Source: Balneolaceae bacterium
GTDB taxonomy: Bacteria > Bacteroidota > Rhodothermia > Balneolales > Balneolaceae
Direction: 5' to 3'
Length of the DNA: 64,000 nt
Assembly: GCA_034521495.1 (NCBI GenBank)
Contig: JAXHMK010000015.1
Coordinates: 62,001-126,000 of the forward strand
Part shown: piece by piece, positions 52,554 to 62,800 of the stretch
Layout of the letters: every line of letters begins with the position of its first letter
Position numbering within the stretch: the stretch's first letter is position 1
Notes under the pieces: generated by a model
Told to the model about the DNA's origin: nothing
The model's input: the letters and a program-made list of their open reading frames with translations, nothing else
Databases searched by the model: none
Translations under genes and position numbers: made by a program

Positions 52554-52652
52554 ATGGTGAAAGTAATTCGGGTAAAGACAACTGTTGAATCTTACAAATC
52601 TGAACCTTGTTTACACATATTAGTGGCAGGATTCATAAGATTGCACATATAA
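52554..52652 (+). CDS. Possible 32-aa leader/small protein upstream of ECF sigma
   Basis: ATG at 52554 with an unusually strong Shine-Dalgarno (GGAGGAG, 6-nt spacing), 32 codons (MVKVIRVKTTVES...), stopping 12 bp before the sigma start. Most genes in this window have weak ribosome sites, so this one stands out. There is no homology I can recognise; it could be a regulatory upstream frame or simply chance. Confidence 0.3.
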   Translation: MVKVIRVKTTVESYKSEPCLHILVAGFIRLHI

Positions 52653-52664
52653 TTCGGGTTATAT

Positions 52665-53231
52665 ATGAGGGATAAATCAAAAATTACCAGGCTTTTGATC
52701 GATCTTCGGCAGTCGGAGCAAACATCTGATGAAGAGTTTTTCCCGGTTGTATATGATGAGCTGAAAAATCTTGCCTATTCCAAACTCCAAAATGAATATG
52801 ACAACATCACACTGACGGAAACCGGGTTGGTGCATGAGGTGTACCTGAAGATGATTGATCAAACCATGATTGAAGCTAAAGATAAAAGCCATTTTTTAGC
52901 AATTGCCGCCCGGTGTATGCGCCAGATTTTAGTAGATCATGCAAGAAAAAGAAAAGCAGAAAAGCGGGGTGGCGATCAACAGGATGTGACCTATATCGAC
53001 AGATTATTGAGGGTGTATGAAGAATCCGGAGAAGTTATTGACCTGGATGAAAAACTGAACGAACTGGCGCAGTTAAATAAGAGAATGGCGGATGTTGTAA
53101 CGCTTCGGTTTTTTGGGCAAATGAGTGTCCATGATACAGCCCAGGCATTAGGTATTTCGGACCGGACGGTTAAACGTGATTGGACAAAAGCAAGAGGCTG
53201 GCTGTACAAAGAGCTGAAAGACAAATTTTGA
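52665..53231 (+). CDS. ECF sigma factor of the Ser/Thr-kinase-linked type
   Basis: 188 aa. FFPVVYDELKNLAYSKLQNE, LTETGLVHEVYLKMIDQ, HFLAIAARCMRQILVDHARK then RAEKRGG-like RKRKAEKRGG, and region 4 VHDTAQALGISDRTVKRDWT match the TIGR02999/Sigma70-ECF group (first seen in Acidobacteria and Planctomycetes). Lies 15 bp before a Ser/Thr kinase gene; in this class the kinase rather than an anti-sigma commonly controls activity. Confidence 0.9.
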   Translation: MRDKSKITRLLIDLRQSEQTSDEEFFPVVYDELKNLAYSKLQNEYDNITLTETGLVHEVYLKMIDQTMIEAKDKSHFLAIAARCMRQILVDHARKRKAEKRGGDQQDVTYIDRLLRVYEESGEVIDLDEKLNELAQLNKRMADVVTLRFFGQMSVHDTAQALGISDRTVKRDWTKARGWLYKELKDKF

Positions 53232-53246
53232 GATATCTCAGGAGAT

Positions 53247-55811
53247 ATGAAGAAAAAACGCTGGGACACCATTAATGAGATTGTTGACAGGGCGATGGAC
53301 CTGGAGATGGAAGATCGTGAGGAATATATCTCAAACAGATGCGGGGAGAATGAGAAACTAAAAAATCAGGTTCTTGAACTCCTTCAGTCCATGCAAGAAT
53401 CTGAAACTGAACGTTTCCTGGAGAGTCCAGCGGATATGCTTGGAAACCTGGCTGAAGATATTTCAAAAGAAAAAGAGGAGCCGGCTGACTCAGCTTTGAT
53501 TGGTGAGACGGTGGAGAATTATAGAATTACAGAGCTGATTGAACACGGCGGTATGGGCTCTGTTTATAAAGCCAAACGAACCGATGGAGCTTATGAAAAG
53601 GAAGTTGCTTTTAAGTTGTTGCGCAGAGGCATGGATACGCCCGCAAATATCGCACGCTTTAAGCGAGAAAGAAATATTCTTGCCAACCTCGATCACCCCA
53701 ATATTCCTCGTTTGTTGGATGGAGGAGTAACGAGAGAAGGACTCCCATTTTTGGTGATGGATTATGTAGATGGGACTCCGCTATTTGAATACTGCGATCA
53801 GCAGAATCTTTCGGTCGAATCCCGGCTTGAGATCTTTAAATTGGTTTGCAGAACCGTTCATTACGCTCATAAAAACGCTGTGATCCACCGCGATCTGAAA
53901 CCCTCTAACATTCTTATTACAGAACAGGGAAAAGTAAAAGTTCTGGATTTTGGCATTGCTAAATTACTCGAAAGCGGGGACCGCGAATGGCGGAACCATA
54001 AAACCATTGAGAGCGCCAGAATCCTTACTCTTCGATATGCAGCCCCGGAAATGATTGAGAATGAACCGATCACTACTGCCACAGATACCTATGCGCTGGG
54101 AATTTTACTGTTTGAACTTCTGGCAGGCGTTCATCCATTCGATTTTGAAGACAAAAAAATCAGGGAAATTGAACAAACCATTCTCGAGGCTTATCCCGAA
54201 AAACCCTCAACCCGATTCAAGAACCTGTCCGAAAATCAGAAGAAAGAGATTGCCGGGAATCGGAGTACTTCTCCCCGGGAACTGTATAAAATTCTGACGG
54301 GAGAGTTAGGTGCTATTGCCATGAAGGCCATCCGAAAAGAACCGGAGAAGAGATACAGCACCATCCAGATGTTGCTTGATGATGTAGAACGGAGAGAGAA
54401 GAATCAACCTATATCTGCAAAAGATAATACCGTTTGGTACAGAACCACGATCTTTTTCAGGCGGAGGAAAAAGGAGATCAGTGTGGCTGCTGTTTTTATT
54501 ATTGTAATTGCCGGGTTTATCCTGTTTTACACCGACCAGATTACTGATGAGCGAAATATTGCACGGCAGGAGGCACGGCGGGCGGATGACGTTTCATCGT
54601 TTTTGTTGGAATTGTTTGATACAGGATCGGCCGGAGATACATTGAGTGCCGCGGGATTATTGCAGCAGGGTTTGGATCACCTGGAAGATCTTGAAAATCA
54701 ACCGGCGTATGTGGATATGCTTTCCGTGATGGGGGAAGCGTATTTGAATTTCGGGGATTACGAGAAAGCTGAAGAGCTGCTTCGGAAAGCTGTAGAGGAA
54801 ACTGAACGCGAGCATGGTAGCGAGAGCCTGGAGCTTGCAAACGCTCTTTTTTCGATGGGAAAATTGCACGAAGAGCAGCGGGAATGGGTGCGGGCAGAAG
54901 AATATTTTCGAAAGGCCTACGAACTACAAGTACAACTACTGGGAGAAGATAACCCCCAAACAGCTCAAACTCTTTCACATTTTGGAACGGCGTTACGCAA
55001 CCTTGGAAAACTTGAACAGGCTGAAGAACATACTCGAAGAGCTGTTCAAATTTACAACCAGGTGTATGAATCGACCGACGCAGAAATGTTAAATGTAAAA
55101 GTAAATCTTGCCTATGTACTGAGGGAACGCGGAAAGTTTGAAGAGGCGGAAGCTATATATAGTCAGGTGATTGAAAATGCTAATCAAAACCCGGCAGTTG
55201 ATTTGGCGTCATTAGCCAACTATTACAACAATTTGGGCTATTTATACCGAGTACAGGAAGAATACGGGAATGCAGTTCGAAATTATAGAAAGAGCCTTGA
55301 ACTCCAGAATGAAAGTTATGTAGAGGGCCATCCCGAAATAATAAATACGCGGAGAAACCTGGCTTCAAGTTTATACTTTCAAGGCAGTTTAGATCAGGCT
55401 GTATCTTACCTTAAAAAGAATGCATCTGACATTCGAAATAAATATTCAACCAATCACTGGCGTACGGCTTCTGCATTAGATGCAGTTGGATTGTTTTACC
55501 TGAGAAACAAACAGTTGGCCGAAGCAGAACCGTATTTGCGAGAAAGTGTTCAGATCTATCGCAATGTACTTGGAAACGATCACCTTTGGACCGCCTACTC
55601 GGAGGGACTCCTGGCTGCTTGTTTAAAATTTCAGGATAAAAATGTGAATGAGGCTGATTCTCTTTACGACCATCATTTCCAGCTTTTTGAGCAAAACATG
55701 TCTGAATTTGATGCTGACAACCGATACCAGCTAAAGCATTTGATTGAGGTGTACTCCATCAATAGTGAAAATGAACAGATTGTTGCCGATTACCAGGAAT
55801 TATTGGATTGA
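53247..55811 (+). CDS. Membrane Ser/Thr protein kinase with TPR sensor domain
   Basis: 854 aa. Residues 1-75 are a helical leader (KKKRWDTINEIVDRAMDLEM...), repeated as a separate mini-gene at 59237. The kinase domain (~92-390) has a glycine loop EHGGMGSVYKA, Lys123 (VAFKLL), HRDLKPSNIL and DFGIAKL, so it is catalytically complete. One membrane helix (VAAVFIIVIAGFILFYT, ~residues 413-430) leads to a TPR-rich extracytoplasmic part (repeats such as EKAEELLRKAVEETEREHGS, EEYFRKAYELQVQLLGEDNP). Downstream of the ECF gene; probably its regulator. Confidence 0.92.
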   Translation: MKKKRWDTINEIVDRAMDLEMEDREEYISNRCGENEKLKNQVLELLQSMQESETERFLESPADMLGNLAEDISKEKEEPADSALIGETVENYRITELIEHGGMGSVYKAKRTDGAYEKEVAFKLLRRGMDTPANIARFKRERNILANLDHPNIPRLLDGGVTREGLPFLVMDYVDGTPLFEYCDQQNLSVESRLEIFKLVCRTVHYAHKNAVIHRDLKPSNILITEQGKVKVLDFGIAKLLESGDREWRNHKTIESARILTLRYAAPEMIENEPITTATDTYALGILLFELLAGVHPFDFEDKKIREIEQTILEAYPEKPSTRFKNLSENQKKEIAGNRSTSPRELYKILTGELGAIAMKAIRKEPEKRYSTIQMLLDDVERREKNQPISAKDNTVWYRTTIFFRRRKKEISVAAVFIIVIAGFILFYTDQITDERNIARQEARRADDVSSFLLELFDTGSAGDTLSAAGLLQQGLDHLEDLENQPAYVDMLSVMGEAYLNFGDYEKAEELLRKAVEETEREHGSESLELANALFSMGKLHEEQREWVRAEEYFRKAYELQVQLLGEDNPQTAQTLSHFGTALRNLGKLEQAEEHTRRAVQIYNQVYESTDAEMLNVKVNLAYVLRERGKFEEAEAIYSQVIENANQNPAVDLASLANYYNNLGYLYRVQEEYGNAVRNYRKSLELQNESYVEGHPEIINTRRNLASSLYFQGSLDQAVSYLKKNASDIRNKYSTNHWRTASALDAVGLFYLRNKQLAEAEPYLRESVQIYRNVLGNDHLWTAYSEGLLAACLKFQDKNVNEADSLYDHHFQLFEQNMSEFDADNRYQLKHLIEVYSINSENEQIVADYQELLD

Positions 55812-55896
55812 TGTGAGGCACGTTGTGCGGATAAATCACAGGCTTGTGAATGATAAAAGGCACGATATTTAGATTTGTCAGGTTACAACACAGTTT

Positions 55897-56299
55897 CATC
55901 CCCCTGCTCACGGAAAAGCACCGTGAGCTTCCCCCTTCGAAGGGCAATGTCGCTAACTTTAAATTTTTATATCAATAAAAAATGTTAGAAAATTTACTAT
56001 TAAATGGTGGCGTGTTGGTGGTCCAAATCGGTCCGGCCTTTGATTGCTGAAGGCGGTGGTTGATTTGCGGGGAGCGCATGCGATGGTTGTAAAAACATAC
56101 CGGATCAATCGTTGATTACGGTGACAAAGCGATATGGACCATTGTTTTTACATCGCAAAACGGACCGCAAATCCCGACTGAAGGAATCACCAGCCCGGCG
56201 GGTTTTGGATACTTTTGACCGTTCAAAAGTATCGGGGAAAAACTCTGATAATAACCAATGTTAGTGACATTACTTCGAAGGGGGATTCAGAGGGGGATG
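55897..56299. repeat. Long nested imperfect inverted repeat
   Basis: About 400 bp occupying most of the 543-bp gap. Outer arms: CATCCCCCT ... CCCCCTTCGAAG ... AATGTCGCTAAC on the left and GTTAGTGACATT...CTTCGAAGGGGG ... AGGGGGATG on the right. Inner arms: GATTTGCGG ... TGCGATG ... TAAAAACA (56062-56097) against TGTTTTTACATCGCA ... CCGCAAATC (56143-56173). The left outer arm has an extra small hairpin (CTCACGG/CCGTGAG). No convincing reading frame. A MITE-like or structured-RNA element. Confidence 0.7.
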
Positions 56300-56354
56300 A
56301 TGCCATTTATACATTCTATTTCCAACCGCACAACCCGTTGCTCTTAGATAAGTT

Positions 56355-57320
56355 TTAATCAACCGGGCTGCTGAAAGGAAATGATTCCCTTGCGTTATTA
56401 GATGACAGGTTTGTTGGTGTACCGCTGCCGTCAGCATCTGTTTTGTATACTTCCCGCTGGCCGTCGCGCTCGGAAGAAAAAATGAGCTCGCTGCCATCAG
56501 GTGACCACGTGGGGTAGATATCGCGTTCTGCACTGTCTGTGATTTGAGTAACATTGCTGCCGTTAGCATCCATGGTATAAATTTCGGAATTACCGCTGCG
56601 TTCGGAGGAGAATGCAATTGTACTGCCATCGGGTGACCATGCACCGGGCGAGGCAAAATCTTCATCACTGTTATCGGTGAGCTTCTGTTGATTGGATCCG
56701 TCGGAATCCATCATGAAAATTTCAAAGTCTCCATCGCGGCTGCTTGCAAAAACGATCTGTGTTCCATCGGGTGACCAAGATGCAGCTCCATCTTCTCCAT
56801 CGCTGCTTGTTAACTGCTGCAGGTTGGTGCCGTCGGCATTGATGGTAAAAATGTTTCGCGCCCCGTCCCGCAAATCATCAAATACAATTTGAGAATCATC
56901 GGGCGACCATCCGGAATAGACCACATTTGCAACGGCGGTGGTAAGACGGGTTACGTTGGAGCCGTCTGCGTCCATCACATACAGATCGGTAAATTGCCCC
57001 GCGCGACTGCTGACAAAAGATATTTTTGTACCGTCGTTCGAGATAGCCGGGGCAGAATCTGCATACTCGTTGTCTGTTAATTTCTGCTGGTTTGATCCGT
57101 CAGCATTCATGATGAATATCTCATCATCCCCGTCGCGGTCGCTGGCAAAGGCGATTTTGTTTGAGAGGACGGTTTGATCCTGATCATCGTCAGAATCATC
57201 CGTTTCATCAGACGCTGAATTTGAATCCAGCAGATCGCAGGAAATTAATCCGAAAAACAGAAGTATTAAAACAATGTTGATCCAATATGTTTTTTCGATA
57301 TACAACTCGTTGTTTTTCAT
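56355..57320 (-). CDS. TolB-like six-bladed propeller lipoprotein
   Basis: 321 aa. Lipobox FFGLISCD (Cys 29), an Asp-rich linker ([12 protein letters not shown]), then six PD40/WD40-like blades with the repeated pattern [20 protein letters not shown] followed by [12 protein letters not shown]. Blades are near-identical at DNA level. The fold matches TolB C-terminal or DPP-type sensors that bind proteins or polysaccharides. 18 bp downstream of the related gene at 57339, so the two form one operon. Confidence 0.85.
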   Translation of the reverse strand: MKNNELYIEKTYWINIVLILLFFGLISCDLLDSNSASDETDDSDDDQDQTVLSNKIAFASDRDGDDEIFIMNADGSNQQKLTDNEYADSAPAISNDGTKISFVSSRAGQFTDLYVMDADGSNVTRLTTAVANVVYSGWSPDDSQIVFDDLRDGARNIFTINADGTNLQQLTSSDGEDGAASWSPDGTQIVFASSRDGDFEIFMMDSDGSNQQKLTDNSDEDFASPGAWSPDGSTIAFSSERSGNSEIYTMDANGSNVTQITDSAERDIYPTWSPDGSELIFSSERDGQREVYKTDADGSGTPTNLSSNNARESFPFSSPVD

Positions 57321-57338
57321 AGCTTAAACCTATCTTCT

Positions 57339-59048
57339 TTATTCTACAGGACTCCAATGCGGGAACTCATCAAACGCGCCGCTTTCAGTCAGCCGGCTGG
57401 GAGATGACCCGTCGCTGCCGATGATATGAATGTTAGCACCGCCCGCCCGATTACTTTGAAATCCTATAAAATCACCATTGGGCGACCAGGTGGGCAGAAT
57501 ATCCTGGCTGTCGTTGTTTGTGATTTGGGTGTGATTTGTCCCGTCGCTGTCCATCACAAAGATCTCTTCACCGTTATCGGTATTACGGGAATAGGCTATT
57601 TGTGAACCATCCGGTGAATATTCAGGGTCGCGGTCACTCTGGGCATCGCTTTCTGTCAATAGCGTTGCATCCGAACCATCCGTACTGATGCTGTAGATCG
57701 TCCAGTCGCCGTCCCTCAATGTCTGAAATGCAAGGGTATTCCCGTCGGGCGACCACGTGGGATGGGTATCCACTTCTGGATCGGTGGTCACTTTTGTGAC
57801 ATTTGAGCCGTCGCTGTCCATGATAAAGATATCATCCACACCATCTCGCTGACTGCTGAAAGCCAGTTGATTACCGTCGGGCGACCAAGCGGGGAGTTCA
57901 TCACGGACGGAATTGTTGGTAAGTCGCGTGAGACCGGAGCCGTCACTGTTCATCAGATAAATTTCACGGTTCCCATCACGTTCGCTGGTGAATGCGATTT
58001 TGGTTCCGCCGGGTGAGATGGCTGCCTGTCCGTCCAACTCACCGTGATCTGTAAGCTGTCTGATATTCGTGCCGTCATCCGAAATGGTATAGATATTCGC
58101 ATTGCCATCGCGGAAACTGGTAAAGGTAAGCGCACCGCTTAACGCTTCGGCACAGTTCACTTCAAAGGTGGTAGAAGTTGTTTGATCGGCGGTGATGGTT
58201 ACGGTTCTTGGATTCTCACCGTTTACAACCTCGCAGTTATCGGCAATGCCGGTCAATTCAACTGAGTAATCAGCTCCTTCGAGATCAGAAATGGTTATGG
58301 TTTCATTGGCTCCGATCGTTTCTGTCTGATCATTTACCAACACTTCATAACTGTCATCCGGGTTTGTGCCTCCGGTTTCGGTTGTAATTTCAAGAGAGCC
58401 CGTAGCTGCTTCTTCTGTAAAGATGATTCCGTAGGGTTGGGTTATAACCTCAAAGTCATCTGAATTCTCTGCCAAATGAGGATAAACAACCACCATGGTT
58501 TGATTTTCGGACAGATCAACTTCATTTCGAGCAATCTGTTCGATTTCTGAAGGGGTCCACATAGAACCTGGAACCCACTGATCTGACGGAGTCCAGTGTT
58601 CAGTTTTCACCCATTTTGACGCCTGAGGCCATGTTTCAGTGTTTTGCCATTGTTTGCTTGTTACCCATTCCTGTCCCGGAATATATACCAGCCCCGGAAA
58701 CATCTCTTCCGTAGTTAGGCCGTCAGCAAGTTCATCGGCACTGGTTTCGACAGGTGGAGTGGTAGACCGGTTTACAACCTCTCCATTTTCAACCTGGAAG
58801 GAAGAGAGTACGATTTCGCCGCTCCACATTGGGCCTGGTACCAGTGTTACGATTAAATTGTTGCTGAAAAAGTCCCACGTGAAATCGCTGGGAGTTACTT
58901 CCACCATTTGAGTTAAGTCCTCAGAGGGTTCGGTTGCAAAATCAAGCGTTTCTGGTTCGGGGTCGGCATCCTGGGAGGTTTCATCGCAGGAGAAAAAGAG
59001 TACTGTGAATATCATTAGCAAAAATGCAGTTAGTTTGTAACGCTTCAT
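57339..59048 (-). CDS. Lipoprotein with Trp-hexad domain, PEGA-like domain and TolB-like propeller
   Basis: 569 aa. Lipobox VLFFSCDE (Cys 21). Residues ~45-190 are unrecognised; within them Trp occurs at 128, 134, 140, 146, 152, 158 and 164, exactly every six residues. Residues ~215-300 look like a small Ig/PEGA-like domain (SLEITTETGGTNPDDSYEVL ... TFEVNCA). The rest is six propeller blades as in the next gene (WSPDGNQLAFSSQRDGVDDI). First gene of a two-gene operon. Surface or periplasmic; ligand unknown. Confidence 0.82.
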   Translation of the reverse strand: MKRYKLTAFLLMIFTVLFFSCDETSQDADPEPETLDFATEPSEDLTQMVEVTPSDFTWDFFSNNLIVTLVPGPMWSGEIVLSSFQVENGEVVNRSTTPPVETSADELADGLTTEEMFPGLVYIPGQEWVTSKQWQNTETWPQASKWVKTEHWTPSDQWVPGSMWTPSEIEQIARNEVDLSENQTMVVVYPHLAENSDDFEVITQPYGIIFTEEAATGSLEITTETGGTNPDDSYEVLVNDQTETIGANETITISDLEGADYSVELTGIADNCEVVNGENPRTVTITADQTTSTTFEVNCAEALSGALTFTSFRDGNANIYTISDDGTNIRQLTDHGELDGQAAISPGGTKIAFTSERDGNREIYLMNSDGSGLTRLTNNSVRDELPAWSPDGNQLAFSSQRDGVDDIFIMDSDGSNVTKVTTDPEVDTHPTWSPDGNTLAFQTLRDGDWTIYSISTDGSDATLLTESDAQSDRDPEYSPDGSQIAYSRNTDNGEEIFVMDSDGTNHTQITNNDSQDILPTWSPNGDFIGFQSNRAGGANIHIIGSDGSSPSRLTESGAFDEFPHWSPVE

Positions 59049-59236
59049 AATCTCAAGATTACGGTCTGTTTGAATGTTTTATTTCTGTTGATATTTCTAT
59101 TTGTACCATGCGTAAACTGAGGCGGAAAAAGGACAAATCAATCAGTAAAACTTCCATTTGGCACTTTTTCGGGTTGATCTACGCAAATACTTAATAGAAA
59201 GCACTCAAACTATTCGCCAATCTGAATTCATAAAGC

Positions 59237-59416
59237 ATGAAGAAAAAAAGGTGGAAAAAAATTGAACCGATTGTTGACCAGGCGTTATCTATCGAGCGTC
59301 CGCAAAAAAGGAAAGATTTCATTAAACAGTGTTGCGACAATGATAAGCTTTATCAACAGGTGACCGAATTGATCGAATCGATTGAAGAAGCCGAAGAGGA
59401 GGGGTTTTTAGAGTAG
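59237..59416 (+). CDS. Stand-alone copy of the kinase N-terminal leader (59 aa)
   Basis: MKKKRWKKIEPIVDQALSIE ... EEGFLE-stop. Aligned with residues 1-59 of the kinase at 53247 (MKKKRWDTINEIVDRAMDLE ... ETERFLE), it has the same length and spacing with many substitutions. It ends where the kinase continues to SPADML. It is either the remnant of a second kinase gene or a deliberate mini-protein. Repeat R1 copy 2 lies 10 bp after its stop. Confidence 0.7.
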   Translation: MKKKRWKKIEPIVDQALSIERPQKRKDFIKQCCDNDKLYQQVTELIESIEEAEEEGFLE

Positions 59417-59426
59417 TTTAGCATAT

Positions 59427-59618
59427 AGATCCGCGAAGTTTTTGAAAACTGTACATGTTTAGCGGTTTGAGTCAAACAACCTGACAGAGCACTGTGCTTT
59501 TCGGTTCCTGTCAGTTGTGGGATAAGGCATTCCCCTCGAAAACCGATCCACGCGACTCTGGCAGGAGCTATCGCACTCTGCCAGGACGCTAAACAGATAC
59601 TGAAAACTTCGCGGATCT
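59427..59618. repeat. Structured dispersed repeat R1, copy 2
   Basis: The core 59451-59600 (150 bp) is almost identical to 1503-1654. It is enclosed by a perfect 16-bp inverted repeat AGATCCGCGAAGTTTT (59427-59442) / AAAACTTCGCGGATCT (59603-59618) that is unrelated in sequence to the enclosing repeat of copy 1. Lies after the kinase mini-gene. Confidence 0.8.
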
Positions 59619-59859
59619 GATCTAACGCGTTATCAAAAATTGACTGCGGAAAGAATAATCTTGCTCTAACTCAAAATTTATAGAAAAAAATGGCCTCTTT
59701 CCGATCAGCCGATACGCATGTATAACTGAACGGCATCATAAATTGCAATTTTTAACTGAAAGAGCAGGTTGTTGAGAATTCAATTAAGAATGAAGTCAGC
59801 AATCAGAAATTGTAGGCTGTAACCATAGCTGAAAAGATCTCTTGAATCGAAATTATTTT
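59619..59859. other. Gene-free stretch before the large secreted protein
   Basis: AT-rich; presumably carries the promoter of the gene starting at 59860. No further repeat or RNA recognised. Confidence 0.35.
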
Positions 59860-62800
59860 ATGATTCAAAAAAGATCATTTCAACAGATTTTAAAGAGCCA
59901 GTTCTATACCTGTCTGCTATGGCTCGTAGTTTTTGCGGGGCTCCTTATTCCGGGCGAACTCCTTAGCCAGGGAATGACCCGTGTTAACATCGTTGGCGTG
60001 CCGTCTGTACTCTCCTCTCCCTATGCCGATCAACTGGAAGCAGATTTTCGCAACGGCAAATACCAGGTGGTTTTTAATTATACCAACGCTGCTCAGGAGG
60101 AGACCGATTTCGTTTTCGATTTTGAAGTTTTCAAAGAGGAACAACGACTGCTCAATATCACATCCGATCCGGTACCCTTCCGGCCGGGAACCCATACGTT
60201 TACTGCTTTTTTTGAGGAGATCCCGTTTGAAACCAGCCCCGATGAGGTCGTCAGCACGCTCACCAATCGACTGAAGCAGCAGATTGTAATGGCTGGTACG
60301 CTTCCCGAAGGCCAATACCAGGTTCGCATTCAGGCCCGGCCTGCAGATGGAAACGTGGGGATGACCAATCAGCAGGGAGTGGCAAATTTTTCCGTTCGGT
60401 ATCCGCAACCTCCTACTCTTGTTACACCGCCGGATGGCGCAAATGTGATGCAGCAATTTCCCACCTTTTCGTGGACCCAGGTGCGCGCCACAGACGTAAC
60501 CACGTTTAAATATGAGTTGCTGGTGGTGGAAGTCCTGGAAGGTCAAAATCCATCGGAGGCAATTCTGAGTAACAGAGCCCATCATCAAACCTCACTCACG
60601 GGTCAAACAACCATCCCTTATCAGCCGGAGTTTCAGTCGCTGGAAGAGGGAGTTACCTATGCCTGGCAGATTCGGGCTGCGGATGTTGACGAAAGATTGC
60701 CCGTGAGAAACGAAGGAAGGAGTGAAGTATTTACCTTTACCTATGGAGAAGAGGCGGAGGATGAGGATCAACCGGTTACGGAGATCAACGAGCTTGAAAT
60801 AATTCCCCTGATTCCCGAATTCGCAAGCCTTGTAAATCTTGTTGATTTAGAGATCGATGAAACGTCCGATGCATACCGACTTCAGGGAAATGCAACCCTG
60901 AGACTTCAATTTGATGGTCAGGATGCTCTCGAGACATCGGTCAACGTGCAAAATCTCCGGCTTCAAAAAGAATCGTTAGATAATCCGGTCATACTGGATG
61001 GATCTTTGACTGGCAATGCACCGGATCTTGCAGAAATTTTTGGCCAGACAGCCGGGTTTGTGCGTGCTGATGAGATTAACTGGAGTTTGGAGGAAGGAGT
61101 GACGACAACCGCAGAATTTGAAATTCCGGATGGGGAGAATTTATCTGCCACCGGGGAACTTACTCTTCAGCGATTGGGACCGGTCGGTTCGATACAGGCA
61201 GAATCAGAGGATGTTTTAAAACGCCTTGGAGCTGCACCTTTCCAGGTGTCGGTTACATCGATGAGTGCCAATTATCCTGAAGGAATTGTTACGGCGGGCG
61301 GATTTGCAGAAACGTTTGGAAATGTGCGATGTGATCTTCCCTCTATCCCAATCGGGAGAAGAAGTTTTACGGCGCGGGTCGATTGCGAGGTTAATGAAAC
61401 GTTTTCTCTGCTTGAAGGCTCGGACAAAATTCGAATTTCAATCGGGGATATCACCGGGCAATTTGGCGCTTCATGGTTTGAACCAGTACCACTCAGCTAT
61501 AACCTGGGCATGGGCAGCAGTGTTGAGTTGAAACTCGATCAGCCCCAGGAGTCCGTACGTTATTGTGGTGCGAAAGGAAGATTGAATCTCTCTGCTGAAG
61601 ACGGACTGCAAGCCGGTAATTTTCGGTCCGATTGTCCCTTTCCCGAACCGACACTCAATCTTGGAATCCTGAAGCTGAGTTTTCAAAACCCGGACCTGGC
61701 TTTTCTTGATTATTCTTACGAACTGGGATGGAATTTTGAATTTCAGTTTGATGCGAATCTCTTCCTCCCCTCCGTACCCGAGGCAGAAATGCCGGTTGTT
61801 GAAGATGTAACGATCACCCCCGAAGGCATTCAATTTCCCGATTTTACTTTTAACGAAGAAGATCTGCAGCCGAACAATACTTTTGAACTGGATTCATTTC
61901 AATTTAGCCTGAACCGGTTTACGCTTGAGGAATCCCTCTTTCCCTGGTTTGAGTGGGATGAAACCGGGGTTGGCCCCTGGGAGTTTTCGCTGGATGCCGG
62001 AGTTCAGTTTCCGGATTCAAACGAATATCCCGATTGTCTCAGGAATTCAGAATTGAACCTGAACGATGCCGGTGTGAGTGGGCAATCCATCGAAGGGGAT
62101 CTGCAAACAGTGGGAATGGAAGACTGCCGGTGGGAGTTTGGCGCGGGCTATGCACTGCAAATCAATCAGGCCGGGGGCGAACTGCAGCTTCAGTATGAAC
62201 AGGAAGAACTCCACCCACAAGCGGACCTGGATATAGATGGAGTTGTTGAACTGGGAGAACCGTTTACTTGCGATAATGCACCCGGAGAGCAATCGGTTGA
62301 TCAATTGGAATTCCTGGCTACAAGCAGCGGATTTGATCTGCAAGCAGATGATTTTGTACCGGAGTGTCCAGTTCAGATCGGGCCTTATAAGGGACAAATT
62401 ACATCCTCAGAACTGCAAATTTCACAGGGCGTTCCGGGAGATTTAACGGCCGAAATATCAGGGAGTGCAACTCTCAATCTTGGTGAAGATCAATCTGCAT
62501 CGGGTACATTTACGTTGAACCCTGTGACCGGTGAATTTTCCGAACTGGATTTCAATCTTCAGGGACCGTTTGAATGGGGTATTCCAAAACAGAATTCGGT
62601 ACTGGTTTTCCGGGTGGATGAAGCCACACTTGATGAAAACGGTATCTCCATCGATGGCCGTCAGTCTCTGCTTTTTGAAGATGAAACCATGGGCGTAACC
62701 TTTGATGAGCTGCTGGTGGACTGGCAAACATTTGAAGTTCAAAGCGGACGAATCATCCTGGATGAACAGTTCAGTCTGGAAGCAGGTATCGATCCGGACA

